Of a stretch of 64,000 bases of DNA, positions 49,281-57,938 are shown one piece after another. The translations under genes and the position numbers were made by a program. Where the stretch lies: contig NZ_RAZT01000010.1 in assembly GCF_003626635.1 (NCBI RefSeq), positions 186,001 through 250,000 on the forward strand, in the 5' to 3' direction. The stretch's first letter is position 1, and each line of letters starts with the position of its first letter. Under the pieces are notes generated by a model that saw only the letters and a list, made by a program, of their open reading frames with translations, was not told where the DNA came from and searched no databases. This DNA comes from Micromonospora musae. GTDB taxonomy: Bacteria > Actinomycetota > Actinomycetes > Mycobacteriales > Micromonosporaceae.

Positions 49281-49323
49281 GTCGTTCATGGTGGTGGCAC
49301 CAGTGAGGACGACAGGAGTTGCG

Positions 49324-50295
49324 ATGGACTACGCGATCCGCGCCGAGGGACTGGTGCGACGCTTCGGCGCCACCACCGCCCTCGCCGGAGTTGATCTGGC
49401 GGTCCCGACCGGGACCGTCTTCGGGCTGCTCGGGCCGAACGGCGCCGGGAAGACCACCGCGGTGCGGGTGCTCGCCACCCTGCTGCGCGCCGACGAGGGA
49501 CGGGCCACCGTCGGCGGCTACGACGTCGTCCGCGACGCCCACCAGGTACGCCAGCTGATCGGCCTGACCGGTCAGTACGCCTCGGTGGACGAGACCCTGA
49601 CCGGCACCGAGAACCTGCTGCTCATCGGCCGGCTGCTCGGCCTCAGCCGGGCCGATTCGCGGGCCCGCGCCGGTCAGCTGCTGACCGACTTCCAGCTCAC
49701 CGACGCGGGTGACCGGGCGGCCAAGACCTACTCCGGCGGCATGCGCCGGCGGCTCGACCTCGCCGCCAGCCTGGTCGGTCGGCCCCAGGTGCTCTTCCTC
49801 GACGAGCCGACCACCGGCCTCGACCCGCGCAGCCGTAACGAGCTCTGGGACATCGTCCGGTCGTTGGTGGCCGACGGGGTGACCGTGTTGCTCACCACCC
49901 AGTACCTGGAGGAGGCCGACCAGTTGGCCGGCGAGATCGCGGTGGTCGACCACGGCCGGGTGATCGCGCAGGGCACCCCGGAGGAGCTGAAGGCCAAGAC
50001 CGGCGGGCAGAGCCTGGCGGTGCGCCCGGCCGACGTCGTCGACCTGCCCACCGTGGTGAGCATCGTCGGGGCGGTGGCCGGCGTCGCCCCGGAGGTCGCC
50101 CAGAACACCGTCACCGTGCCGGTGAACGACCAACGGGTGATGCCCGCCGTCGTGCGCCGCCTCGACGAGGCCGGGATCGTCGTGGCCGAACTGGCGTTGC
50201 GCGGTTCCAGCCTGGACGAGGTCTTCCTGTCGCTGACCGGCCACCGGGCCGAGGACGACCCGGCCGCCGCCAACCTGGAAGGGAGCGTGGCATGA
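49324..50295 (+). CDS. DrrA-like ABC transporter ATP-binding protein
   Basis: The 323-residue ATPase belongs to the daunorubicin-resistance export type. Walker A is LLGPNGAGKTTAVRVLATLL, signature YSGGMRRRLDLAASLVG, Walker B VLFLDEPTTGLDPRS, and switch residue is Gln in LLTTQYLEEADQ (family feature). A C-terminal domain (DUF4162, about 225-310) is present. ATG 49324 has AGGAG upstream. The start of the permease overlaps its stop (ATGA). Confidence 0.94.
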   Translation: MDYAIRAEGLVRRFGATTALAGVDLAVPTGTVFGLLGPNGAGKTTAVRVLATLLRADEGRATVGGYDVVRDAHQVRQLIGLTGQYASVDETLTGTENLLLIGRLLGLSRADSRARAGQLLTDFQLTDAGDRAAKTYSGGMRRRLDLAASLVGRPQVLFLDEPTTGLDPRSRNELWDIVRSLVADGVTVLLTTQYLEEADQLAGEIAVVDHGRVIAQGTPEELKAKTGGQSLAVRPADVVDLPTVVSIVGAVAGVAPEVAQNTVTVPVNDQRVMPAVVRRLDEAGIVVAELALRGSSLDEVFLSLTGHRAEDDPAAANLEGSVA

Positions 50296-51101
50296 CCAGC
50301 GCCACCCTGACCGCCCCGCTCGCCCCGGCCCGCCGACTCGGCGTCGGCGCCGGTCTGCGGCACACCCTCACGCTCGCCTGGCGCAGCCTGGTGCAGATCA
50401 AGCACAACCCGATGGAGCTGCTCGACCTGAGCATCCAGCCGGTGATGTTCGTGCTGCTCTTCACGTACGTCTTCGGCGGGGCGATCTCCGGCTCGCCGGG
50501 CGACTACCTGAAGTTCGCGCTCCCCGGGATCATCGTGCAGAACGCCTTCTTCGCCACGATGACCACCGGCTTCGGGCTGAACAACGACCTCACCAAGGGC
50601 GTCTTCGACCGGCTGCGCGCGCTGCCGATCGCCCGTTGGTCGCCGCTGGCCGGGCGGATCCTCGCCGACACCGTCAAGCAGGCGTGGTCGGTGGCGCTGC
50701 TGATCGGGGTCGGCATGATCCTCGGTTTCCGGCTCGGCAACGGCCCGCTCGGGCTGCTCGGCGCGTTCGCCCTGCTGCTCGCCTTCTCCCTCGCCGCAGC
50801 CTGGATCTCGGTGCTGGTCGGGGTGCTGGTGAGCGAGCCCGACAAGGTGCAGATCTTCGGTTTCATGGTGATCTTCCCGCTCACCTTCACCAGCAACGCG
50901 TTCGTGCCCACCGAGACGATGCCGGGCTGGCTGCAGAGCTGGGTCGAGGTCAACCCGGTCACCGTGCTGGCCGACGCGCTACGCGGCCTGCTGGTCGACG
51001 GACCGGTGGCCGGTCCGGTGGTGCAGTCGCTGATCTGGGCGGCCGCCATCGCAGTGATCTTCGCGCCGCTGGCGGTGCGCGGGCTCAGGCGTCGAGTGTG
51101 A
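50292..51101 (+). CDS. DrrB-like ABC-2 permease
   Basis: The 269-residue permease has six helices and the ABC-2 family loop FGLNNDLTKGVFDRLRALPIARWSPLAGRI. It pairs with the ATPase and should export a small hydrophobic compound. ATG 50292 overlaps the ATPase stop by 4 bases. The last 17 bases overlap the 3' end of the convergent BTAD-regulator gene. No biosynthetic cluster lies next to it, so it may be a self-protection or multidrug exporter. Confidence 0.93.
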   Translation: MTSATLTAPLAPARRLGVGAGLRHTLTLAWRSLVQIKHNPMELLDLSIQPVMFVLLFTYVFGGAISGSPGDYLKFALPGIIVQNAFFATMTTGFGLNNDLTKGVFDRLRALPIARWSPLAGRILADTVKQAWSVALLIGVGMILGFRLGNGPLGLLGAFALLLAFSLAAAWISVLVGVLVSEPDKVQIFGFMVIFPLTFTSNAFVPTETMPGWLQSWVEVNPVTVLADALRGLLVDGPVAGPVVQSLIWAAAIAVIFAPLAVRGLRRRV

Positions 51102-54100
51102 CCCGGAGCAGTTCGCGCGCCTGATCGAGCCGGGTGCCCCGGCCGCCCGCGTACGCCTCGGCGAACTCCGGTTCACCGAGCGCCGCGCGGGCGGCCCGGG
51201 TCACCCGGACGGCGTCCAGGGCACTGCGGTCGGTGCCGCCGCGGACGCCGTCCGCCCCGCCGAGCAGGGTGGCCGCCACCACCGGCCGTTCCGCCCGCAG
51301 CGCCAGGTCCGCGTACCCGACCAACACCAGTGAGACCACGGGCGCATCCGTCGACTCGATCGCCAGGTCCATGGCCCGTTCCAGGTGCGCCCGGGACCCG
51401 GTCAGGTCGCCCGCGGCAGCCGCCACGTGACCGAGCGCCGTGGCCACCATGGCCCGCCACTGCGGGGCCACGTTGCGCCGGCCCACCACGTCCGCGGCGC
51501 GCTCGGCCCACCGGGCCGCGGCCGGCCAGTCCCCGGCGTCGCGCAGCAACTCGCTCCAGGCGAACGCCACCCCGGCCCGGGGCTCGTCCGCACCGAGCCG
51601 CTCCGCGTCCGCGTACGCCTCGTCGAGCAGCCGCCGGGCCTGCTCCCGGTCACCGGCCTGCCACCACAGGTGCGCGAGCTGGGCCCGCATCTGCGGCAGG
51701 TCCTCGGCCGCTCCCAGCAGCTCCACGTCGTACAGGGCGTCCCGCAGGTATTCGATGGCCGCGCTCCGGTCCCCGGTGCGGTTGGCCAGTTCGGCGAGGG
51801 AGAACCGGCAGGTGGAGATGCCCCACCGGTCCCCGGCCGTCTCGAACAGGTCGAGTGCGGTGCGGAAGTCGCCGTGCGCCTCCTCGGCCGGTGATCCGCT
51901 GTTGAGCAACATGTGCCCGTGCATCAGCCGGGCCACTGCGGCCGCCCACGGATCCGGGTCGGCGAAGAGCTTCTGCAGCCCGACCAGGCCGACCGGGTGG
52001 TCGGCCGGGTCGATCATCGTGGACATGGGCCCGATGAGGCGCAGCATGACGTGCTCCGAGGCGTCGTCGGCCCATTCGGCGGCCCGTTCCATCCAGGCGC
52101 GGGTCCCGTCCAGGTCGGCGTGCCCGGCCATCAGGTTCATCGCGCCGACCGCGTAGGCGGTGGCCAGCATCGCGACCGGGAGTGGCCGGTCGGTCCGCTC
52201 GGCCAGGGCGAGCACCTCCCGGCTGAGGTCCGCGCCCTCGGCCCGCTGACCGCGTAGCCACCAGTACCAGCCGAGCGAGGCGGTGAACCGGACAGCCGTC
52301 TCGGCCTGCCCGGCGCTGACCGCCCAGCGCAGCGCCGCGTGCAGATTGTCCTGCTCAGCCCGCAGCCGCGCGATCCACCGCAGCTGCTCCGGCCCCCGAA
52401 GCTCCGGGTCGGCCCGCTCGGCCAACGCGAGGAAGTGGGCGGCGTGCGCCTGCCGCAGCCGGTCCGCCTCGCCTGCCTCGACGAGCCGGTCCAGGCCGTA
52501 CTCGCGGATCGTCTCCAGCATCCGGTACCGGGGCTCACCGTCGCCGACGACGATCACGAGGGACTTCTCCACCAGCGCGGAGAGCCGCTCGAACACCTCG
52601 TCCGGTGCCAGTTCGCCGCCGGCGCAGACCCGCTCCACCGTCTCCGCGGTGACCCCACCGGTGAAGACGGCCAGCCGCCGCCAGAGCGCCTGCTCGGCGG
52701 CGTCGAGCAGGTCCCAGCTCCAGTCCACCACCGCGCGCAGCGTCTGGTGCCGCGGCAACGCGGTGCGGCTGCCGCCGGTGAGCAGCCGGAACCGGTCGTC
52801 CAGCCGGGTCGCGACCTGTGCCGCGGTCATCGATCGCAGCCGGGCGGCGGCGAGTTCGATGGCGAGCGGCATGCCGTCCAGCGACCGGCAGATCCCCACC
52901 AGCGCCGCCACGCTGCCGGCGTCCACCACGAAGTCGGGGCGTGCGGCGGCGGCCCGGTCCGCGAACAGCCGCACCGACGGGTACGCCAGGGCCGTGACGG
53001 CGTCGGCGCCCACCGGCGGGAGCGCGAGCGACTCGACCGCGTGCAGGGCCTCGCCGGTGATGCCGAGGGGTTCCCGGCTGGTGGCCAGCACCCGCAGGTC
53101 GGGGCAGGCGCCGAGCAGCCGGTCGGCCAGCGCGGCGGCGTCGAGCAGGTGCTCGCAGTTGTCCAGCACCAGCAGCGCGCACCGGGTGGCCAGCGCGTCG
53201 ACCAGCCGGGCGGTCGGTTCGGTGGCCTCCCCGGCCGGTACGCGCGACCGGCCGGCCGCGATCAGCGCCTGCTCGCGCAGCCCGAGCAGGGTCAGCAGGG
53301 CCTGCGGCACCTCGGCCGGGTCGGTGATCGGGGCCAGCTCGACGAGCCAGACGCCGTCCGGGAACCGGCCGGCGACCGCCCGGCCGGACTCGACGGCCAG
53401 CCTCGTCTTGCCCGCCCCTCCCGGCCCGGTCAGGGTGACGAGCCGAGAGCCGGCCAGCAGGTCGTCGACCCGGTCGACGGCCGCCTCCCGCCCGACGAAG
53501 CTGGTGAGGGCGGCCGGCAGCCCGCCGCGGCCGCGGACCGCCCTGCCCGGGACGGTTGCCGGGGCGGCAGAGGGTGGCGTTGCCCGGTTCGGCACGGCTC
53601 CGCCGTCAGGTGGCGGCGTTCCGGGTGGCTGACCCGGAGGGACCTCGACGAGCGGACCGGCCGGTGCGTCCGGCTGCTCGCCACGCAGCACCGCCAGGTA
53701 CAGGGCGGCGAGTTCCGGCCCTGGATCCGCGCCCAGCGTCTCGGCGAGGGTGCGCCGCAGCCGGTCGTACTCGGCGAGCGCCTCGGCCGGCCGCCCGGCC
53801 CGCTGCAGCGCCCGCATGAGCTGACCCACCAGCCGTTCCCTCAGCGGATGCGCGGCCACCAGTTCCCGGAGCCGGGGCAGCAGGGCGGCGGGTTCCTCGG
53901 TGGCCGCGCGGGCCGCGATCAGGTCCTCGATGGCGGCGAGCCGCAGCTCGTCGAGCCGGGCGACCGGGGCGCGGGCGAAATCGGTGTCGGCGACGTCGGC
54001 CAGCGCCGGCCCGCGCCAGAGTGCCAACGCCGAGTCCAGCCGCCGTGCGGCGCCGGCCGGGTCGGTGGCGAGCAGGGTCCGCCCGGCCGCCAGCGCGTCC

Positions 54101-54402
54101 TCGAACCGGTACAGGTCCACCGCGGTCCGGTCCACTGCCAGCCGGTAGCCGGCGGGGACGGCCTCGACCGGCAGGCCGGGCGCGGCCCGGCGCAGCCGGG
54201 AGACCAGCGCCTGGAGGGCGTTCGCCGCACCGGCTGGCGGCGACCCGTCCCAGACAGCGTCCACCAGCGCGCCGGTGGTGACCGGGCGGCCGGGATCGAG
54301 CGCGAGCACGATCAGCAGCCGGCGCAGCCGGGCGCCGCCGACCTCGACCGGCGTACCGGTGTCGGCGCGAACCTCCAGCGGCCCGAGCAGGCAGATCTGC
54401 AC
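51085..54402 (-). CDS. Large BTAD-AAA (AfsR/SARP-like) transcriptional regulator
   Basis: The 1105-residue protein has an N-terminal OmpR-type winged helix (about 1-90; LRRLLIVLALDPGRPVTTGALVDAVW), a bacterial transcriptional activation domain (about 95-240; LVGQLMRALQRAGRPAEALAEY), an AAA/NB-ARC-like ATPase (about 290-600; Walker A TLTGPGGAGKTRLA, Walker B CALLVLDNCEHLLD), and a TPR-like C-terminus with an LuxR-less end. GTG 54402 starts VQICLLGPLEVR, the family form; the frame is open to 54441. It is convergent with drrB-like (17-base overlap). The nearest candidate target is the phased repeat array before the DrrAB genes. Confidence 0.92.
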   Translation of the reverse strand: MQICLLGPLEVRADTGTPVEVGGARLRRLLIVLALDPGRPVTTGALVDAVWDGSPPAGAANALQALVSRLRRAAPGLPVEAVPAGYRLAVDRTAVDLYRFEDALAAGRTLLATDPAGAARRLDSALALWRGPALADVADTDFARAPVARLDELRLAAIEDLIAARAATEEPAALLPRLRELVAAHPLRERLVGQLMRALQRAGRPAEALAEYDRLRRTLAETLGADPGPELAALYLAVLRGEQPDAPAGPLVEVPPGQPPGTPPPDGGAVPNRATPPSAAPATVPGRAVRGRGGLPAALTSFVGREAAVDRVDDLLAGSRLVTLTGPGGAGKTRLAVESGRAVAGRFPDGVWLVELAPITDPAEVPQALLTLLGLREQALIAAGRSRVPAGEATEPTARLVDALATRCALLVLDNCEHLLDAAALADRLLGACPDLRVLATSREPLGITGEALHAVESLALPPVGADAVTALAYPSVRLFADRAAAARPDFVVDAGSVAALVGICRSLDGMPLAIELAAARLRSMTAAQVATRLDDRFRLLTGGSRTALPRHQTLRAVVDWSWDLLDAAEQALWRRLAVFTGGVTAETVERVCAGGELAPDEVFERLSALVEKSLVIVVGDGEPRYRMLETIREYGLDRLVEAGEADRLRQAHAAHFLALAERADPELRGPEQLRWIARLRAEQDNLHAALRWAVSAGQAETAVRFTASLGWYWWLRGQRAEGADLSREVLALAERTDRPLPVAMLATAYAVGAMNLMAGHADLDGTRAWMERAAEWADDASEHVMLRLIGPMSTMIDPADHPVGLVGLQKLFADPDPWAAAVARLMHGHMLLNSGSPAEEAHGDFRTALDLFETAGDRWGISTCRFSLAELANRTGDRSAAIEYLRDALYDVELLGAAEDLPQMRAQLAHLWWQAGDREQARRLLDEAYADAERLGADEPRAGVAFAWSELLRDAGDWPAAARWAERAADVVGRRNVAPQWRAMVATALGHVAAAAGDLTGSRAHLERAMDLAIESTDAPVVSLVLVGYADLALRAERPVVAATLLGGADGVRGGTDRSALDAVRVTRAARAALGEPEFAEAYAGGRGTRLDQARELLRVTLDA

Positions 54403-54441
54403 GGCGTCGATTCTGCCGCGCCCGTGCCCGCCGTCGAGCAC

Positions 54442-54906
54442 CTACACCTCCGGCCGGTCCTCCTCGCGCGGCGGATCGCCCTCGCGGGGGCGCAGCGGCT
54501 CCCCGCGCCCCGGCGGATCGTCCGGCGTGACCTCGCGGCGGCGGAGGTCCTCCTCGCGCCGGCGCAGGTCCTCCTCCCAGCGGCGGAACAGCTCCTGGTC
54601 GTCGCGGCGGGACCGCTCGGCGATGGACTTGAGGAACTCGGGGTCGTCGTCCGGGGCGAGCGGCTTCGGGCGCTCCCGGGTGGGCGTCCGACGCGCCCCG
54701 CCACCGGCCGCCGGACCGGGCTTCTTCTCCCGGCCGGCGAGGAACCAGGCGATCGAGCCGACCAGCGGGAAGAACAGGATGATCAGCGCCCAGCCGATCC
54801 GGGGCAGGGCGCGGATCTCGCCCTCCTCGGCGGAGAGGCAGCTGATCAGCGCGCAGACGGCGAGGACGATCTGCGCGACGAAGAGGAGGACGTACAGCCG
54901 GAGCAT
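54442..54906 (-). CDS. PLDc_N-type membrane protein, coiled-coil tail
   Basis: The 154-residue protein has two membrane helices (about 4-24 and 37-58) with the PLDc_N-like PRIGWALIILFFPLVGSIAWFLAGRE pattern seen from 35 onward, then a highly charged, Arg/Glu-rich tail containing tandem RRWEEDLRRREEDLRRRE heptads. PLDc_N domains are membrane anchors of unknown role. ATG 54906. It lies 39 bases before the start of the BTAD regulator gene and on the same strand; co-transcription is possible. Confidence 0.8.
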   Translation of the reverse strand: MLRLYVLLFVAQIVLAVCALISCLSAEEGEIRALPRIGWALIILFFPLVGSIAWFLAGREKKPGPAAGGGARRTPTRERPKPLAPDDDPEFLKSIAERSRRDDQELFRRWEEDLRRREEDLRRREVTPDDPPGRGEPLRPREGDPPREEDRPEV

Positions 54907-54935
54907 GCGTCCATCATCGCGCACCCGGCCACTCG

Positions 54936-55307
54936 TCACAGCCCGCGCAACACCAGCACCACCCCGAGTGCGGCGAGCACCGTCGCGCCGAGGGCGACCG
55001 CCGGGAGCGAGCGCCCGTCGAGGGGAGCCGGCCCGGTTCCGGTGCCACGCCGCCAGTAGATCGGCAGCGCCGCGCCCCAGCCGGCCAGGGCCGCGCCCGC
55101 GAGCAGCAGGCCGCCCAGGTCACCGCTGAGCGCCTGCCGGACGGTGAGCGCGGTCACCACGGTCAGGGTGAGCGCGGTCCGTCGCCACGCCAACCGGGTC
55201 CGCTCCGGCTGCAGGCCGGGGTCGCGCGGCGACCCGCCGCCGCTCCCGCCGTCCGGGTCGGGGTAGGGCCTCCGGGCGGGCTCGGCGGGGCCGGGCCGGT
55301 CCGTCAT
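54936..55307 (-). CDS. DUF202 family membrane protein A
   Basis: The 123-residue protein has a Pro/Gly-rich cytoplasmic start (about 1-35), then ERTRLAWRRTALTLTVV, the DUF202 signature, and three helices. It is part of a two-gene pair with the DUF202/YidH-type gene upstream (4-base ATGA overlap). Function unknown. ATG 55307. Confidence 0.85.
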   Translation of the reverse strand: MTDRPGPAEPARRPYPDPDGGSGGGSPRDPGLQPERTRLAWRRTALTLTVVTALTVRQALSGDLGGLLLAGAALAGWGAALPIYWRRGTGTGPAPLDGRSLPAVALGATVLAALGVVLVLRGL

Positions 55308-55696
55308 CGACCGCCTACCGCGTCGACCAGCACCGCGGCCACCAGCAGCAGCGCGCCGAGGCCGACGGTGAGGGCGAGTACGGCGGGGAACCGGGACGCG
55401 GGCAGCTCCTCGCCGAGCCGGATCGCCCGCTCGGTACGGGCCCAGTGGTCGACCGCGCGGACCGCCACGGCGCCGCCGAGCAGCAGCAGGACGACCGCGA
55501 TCGCCTCGCGCAGGTGCCGTAGTGGCAGCGGCGGCAGGAACTGGGCGACGGCCAGCCCACCGCCCACCAGCGCCAGCCCGGTACGCAGCCAGGCGAGGAA
55601 GGTCCGCTCGTTGGCCAGCGAGAACCGGTAGTCGGGGGTGCTGCCGACCGAGCGCAGCTCCCGCGGGTCGAACCAACGCCTGATCGCCTGCCACAC
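55304..55696 (-). CDS. DUF202/YidH-like membrane protein B
   Basis: The 130-residue protein has the DUF202 signature RFSLANERTFLAWLRTGLAL and three hydrophobic helices (about 35-57, 62-82, 105-126). E. coli YidH and yeast Vtc1-related proteins share it. GTG 55696. The gene heads a DUF202 pair; the two may form a heteromer, which is inference. Confidence 0.88.
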   Translation of the reverse strand: MWQAIRRWFDPRELRSVGSTPDYRFSLANERTFLAWLRTGLALVGGGLAVAQFLPPLPLRHLREAIAVVLLLLGGAVAVRAVDHWARTERAIRLGEELPASRFPAVLALTVGLGALLLVAAVLVDAVGGR

Positions 55697-55737
55697 GTCG
55701 TCGATTATCCGCTGGTCACCGGCCGTAGCCTGAAGCG

Positions 55738-56535
55738 ATGACAGATCTTGATGCCGCCACCCTGCGCGCCGCGTACGACGCCCAGCTCCGACCCGAGCTG
55801 CCCGATCCCGTGCCGGCGGGGGTGACCGTCGAGCAGGACGGACCGCTGTACCGGGTGCTCGGCCTCGATCACGGCGGTTTCCTCACCTACCGCGACCTGG
55901 GCGGTCTGACGGGTGCGGCGCTCGACGAGTTGATCGCCCGGCAGGTCGAGCTGTTCCGGCAGCGGGGCGAGCGGGTGGAGTGGAAGCTCGCCGGCCACGA
56001 CGAGCCGGCGGACCTCGCCGATCGGCTCCGCTCGGCCGGGTTCGTGGCGGAGGAGCGGGAGACCGTCGTGATCGGACCGGTCGCGCCGCTGGCGGCGGCC
56101 CTTCCGGTGGTGCCCGAGGGGATACGCCTGCGGGAGGTGACCGCCCGCGCCGACCTGGACCGGATCGTGGCGATGGAGGAGGAGGTCTGGGAGGCCGACC
56201 GCAGCCACCTCGGGACGGCCCTGGAGCGGGAGATCGCGACGGACCCGCAGTCGATCACCGTCGTGGTGGCCGAGGCGGGGGAGACCGTGGTGAGCGCGGG
56301 CTGGATCCGCTACCTGCCGGGCAGCGGCTTCGCCTCGCTCTGGGGCGGCTCGACCCTGCCGCAGTGGCGGCGCCGGGGCATCTACCGGGCGTTGGTGGTC
56401 CACCGGGCCCGGCTTGCCGCGCAGCGGGAGCGGACCCTGCTCCAGGTCGACGCCTCCGACGACAGTCGGCCCATCCTCGAGCGGCTCGGCCTCGTCGCGG
56501 TCACCACGACGACTCCCTACGTCTACACTCCGTGA
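55738..56535 (+). CDS. GNAT family N-acetyltransferase
   Basis: The 265-residue protein has an N-terminal half of GNAT-like fold remnants (about 1-120) and a catalytic C-terminal GNAT domain (about 125-265) with SLWGGSTLPQWRRRGIYRAL as the acetyl-CoA loop. The target is unknown. ATG 55738 is chosen. The gene stop overlaps a GTG of the next gene, which suggests an operon. Confidence 0.88.
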   Translation: MTDLDAATLRAAYDAQLRPELPDPVPAGVTVEQDGPLYRVLGLDHGGFLTYRDLGGLTGAALDELIARQVELFRQRGERVEWKLAGHDEPADLADRLRSAGFVAEERETVVIGPVAPLAAALPVVPEGIRLREVTARADLDRIVAMEEEVWEADRSHLGTALEREIATDPQSITVVVAEAGETVVSAGWIRYLPGSGFASLWGGSTLPQWRRRGIYRALVVHRARLAAQRERTLLQVDASDDSRPILERLGLVAVTTTTPYVYTP

Positions 56536-56537
56536 TC

Positions 56538-56945
56538 ATGGTCCAGGAGTTGACGGACGAGGAGCGGTTGACGCTCAAGACCGGCGCGTTCGGCGCGGTC
56601 TTCCTGGTGTCGAACGTGGACCCGGGCATGCTCTCGGTGCTGAAGGAGAGCATGGCGGCGTCGGAGGTGTTCGCTGACGCGTCCGGTGTGGTCCGGGCGG
56701 CGCTCACCACCGGTCCGCTGCCGAGGCTGCCGCGTGAGTCGCCGCCGGAGATCGAGGCGACGGTGCTGCCGGCGCTCGGTCGGGCGGTGCGGATCCTGCG
56801 CGAGAAGTCCCCGGCGGACGTGGCGGTGTACCGCGAGGTGGTGCTCGCCGCCGCGGACCGGGTGGCCCGGGCGCACGCCGGGGTGGCCCCGGCCGAGGCG
56901 GCGGTGATCGAACGGATCAGAGCGGCGCTGGCCGAGGTGGGGTGA
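56538..56945 (+). CDS. Hypothetical cytoplasmic protein
   Basis: The 135-residue protein is mainly helical, beginning MVQELTDEERLTLKTGAFGA. A GTG at 56532 overlapping the previous stop (GTGA) is an alternative start. No family that I can name; many actinobacteria have similar short genes after GNAT genes. No Cys or membrane helix. Confidence 0.75.
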   Translation: MVQELTDEERLTLKTGAFGAVFLVSNVDPGMLSVLKESMAASEVFADASGVVRAALTTGPLPRLPRESPPEIEATVLPALGRAVRILREKSPADVAVYREVVLAAADRVARAHAGVAPAEAAVIERIRAALAEVG

Positions 56946-57009
56946 TCGGAGCACCCGTGGGCGGTTTGCGTGGTGGCCTGTGTCACTCTGGTCCCCCGGG
57001 GCCGATAAC

Positions 57010-57023
57010 TTACCGGCAGGTAA
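57010..57023. promoter_or_regulatory. Palindromic operator upstream of etfBA
   Basis: TTACC-GGCA-GGTAA is a perfect 5-bp-arm palindrome 125 bases before etfB. TTACC/GGTAA palindromes are bound by TetR-type fatty-acid regulators in several bacteria, so control by fatty acid oxidation status is plausible. The region 57003-57030 also has -10-like TAACAT. Confidence 0.45.
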
Positions 57024-57147
57024 CATAGCGCCGTGGGCAACCGCACAGCGGCCCGCAGTTGACCGATCGTTAAGTCACGCGGGAGGCTGCGGCCCAGACC
57101 GGGCGAGCGATTTCGCATCACCACACAGGAGGGGTCGTCGAAGCGCG

Positions 57148-57927
57148 ATGAACATCGTCGTACTCGTCAAGCAGGTGCCCGATTCGGGCGCGGACCGCAA
57201 CCTGCGCACTGACGACAACACCGTCGACCGCGGTTCGGCGAACAACGTCATCAACGAGATGGACGAGTACGCCATCGAAGAGGCGTTGAAGATCAAGGAG
57301 GCGCACGGCGGCGAGGTGACCATCCTGACCATGGGTCCGGACCGGGCGACCGAGTCGATCCGCAAGGCGCTCTCCATGGGCCCGGACAAGGCCGTGCACG
57401 TCGTGGACGACGCGCTCCACGGCTCCTGCGCCGTGACCACCTCGAAGGTGCTCGCCGCGGCGCTGGGCACCCTCGGCGCCGACCTGGTGATCTGCGGCGC
57501 CGAGTCGACCGACGGTCGGGTCCAGGTCATGCCGCACATGATCGCCGAGCGGCTGGGCGTGGCGGCGCTGACCGGCGCCCGCAAGCTCACCGTCGACGGC
57601 GGCACGCTCACCATCGAGCGGCAGACCGAGGAGGGCTACGAGGTCGTCACCGCCTCCACCCCGGCCGTGGTCTCCGTCTGGGACACCATCAACGAGCCGC
57701 GCTACCCGTCCTTCAAGGGCATCATGGCGGCCAAGAAGAAGCCGGTGCAGACCCTCTCCCTGGGTGACCTCGGCGTCGCCCCGGCCGAGGTGGGCTTCGA
57801 GGGCGCCACCAGCGCCGTCGTGGAGCACAGCAAGCGTCCGCCGCGCTCCGGCGGCGCGAAGGTCACCGACGAGGGCGAGGGCGGCGTCAAGCTGGTCGAG
57901 TTCCTCGCCACCGAGAAGTTCGTGTGA
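57148..57927 (+). CDS. etfB: Electron transfer flavoprotein subunit beta
   Basis: The 259-residue protein is the AMP-binding subunit of the FAD-containing heterodimer that passes electrons from acyl-CoA dehydrogenases to ETF:quinone oxidoreductase. It begins MNIVVLVKQVPDSGADRN and contains NNVINEMDEYAIEEAL and the ETF-beta signature region ESTDGRVQVMPHMIAERLG. ATG 57148 is preceded by AGGAGGGG at 13 bases, a slightly long spacing. etfA follows after 11 bases. An upstream TTACC palindrome may control the operon. Confidence 0.96.
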   Translation: MNIVVLVKQVPDSGADRNLRTDDNTVDRGSANNVINEMDEYAIEEALKIKEAHGGEVTILTMGPDRATESIRKALSMGPDKAVHVVDDALHGSCAVTTSKVLAAALGTLGADLVICGAESTDGRVQVMPHMIAERLGVAALTGARKLTVDGGTLTIERQTEEGYEVVTASTPAVVSVWDTINEPRYPSFKGIMAAKKKPVQTLSLGDLGVAPAEVGFEGATSAVVEHSKRPPRSGGAKVTDEGEGGVKLVEFLATEKFV

Positions 57928-57938
57928 GGGGTCCGGAC

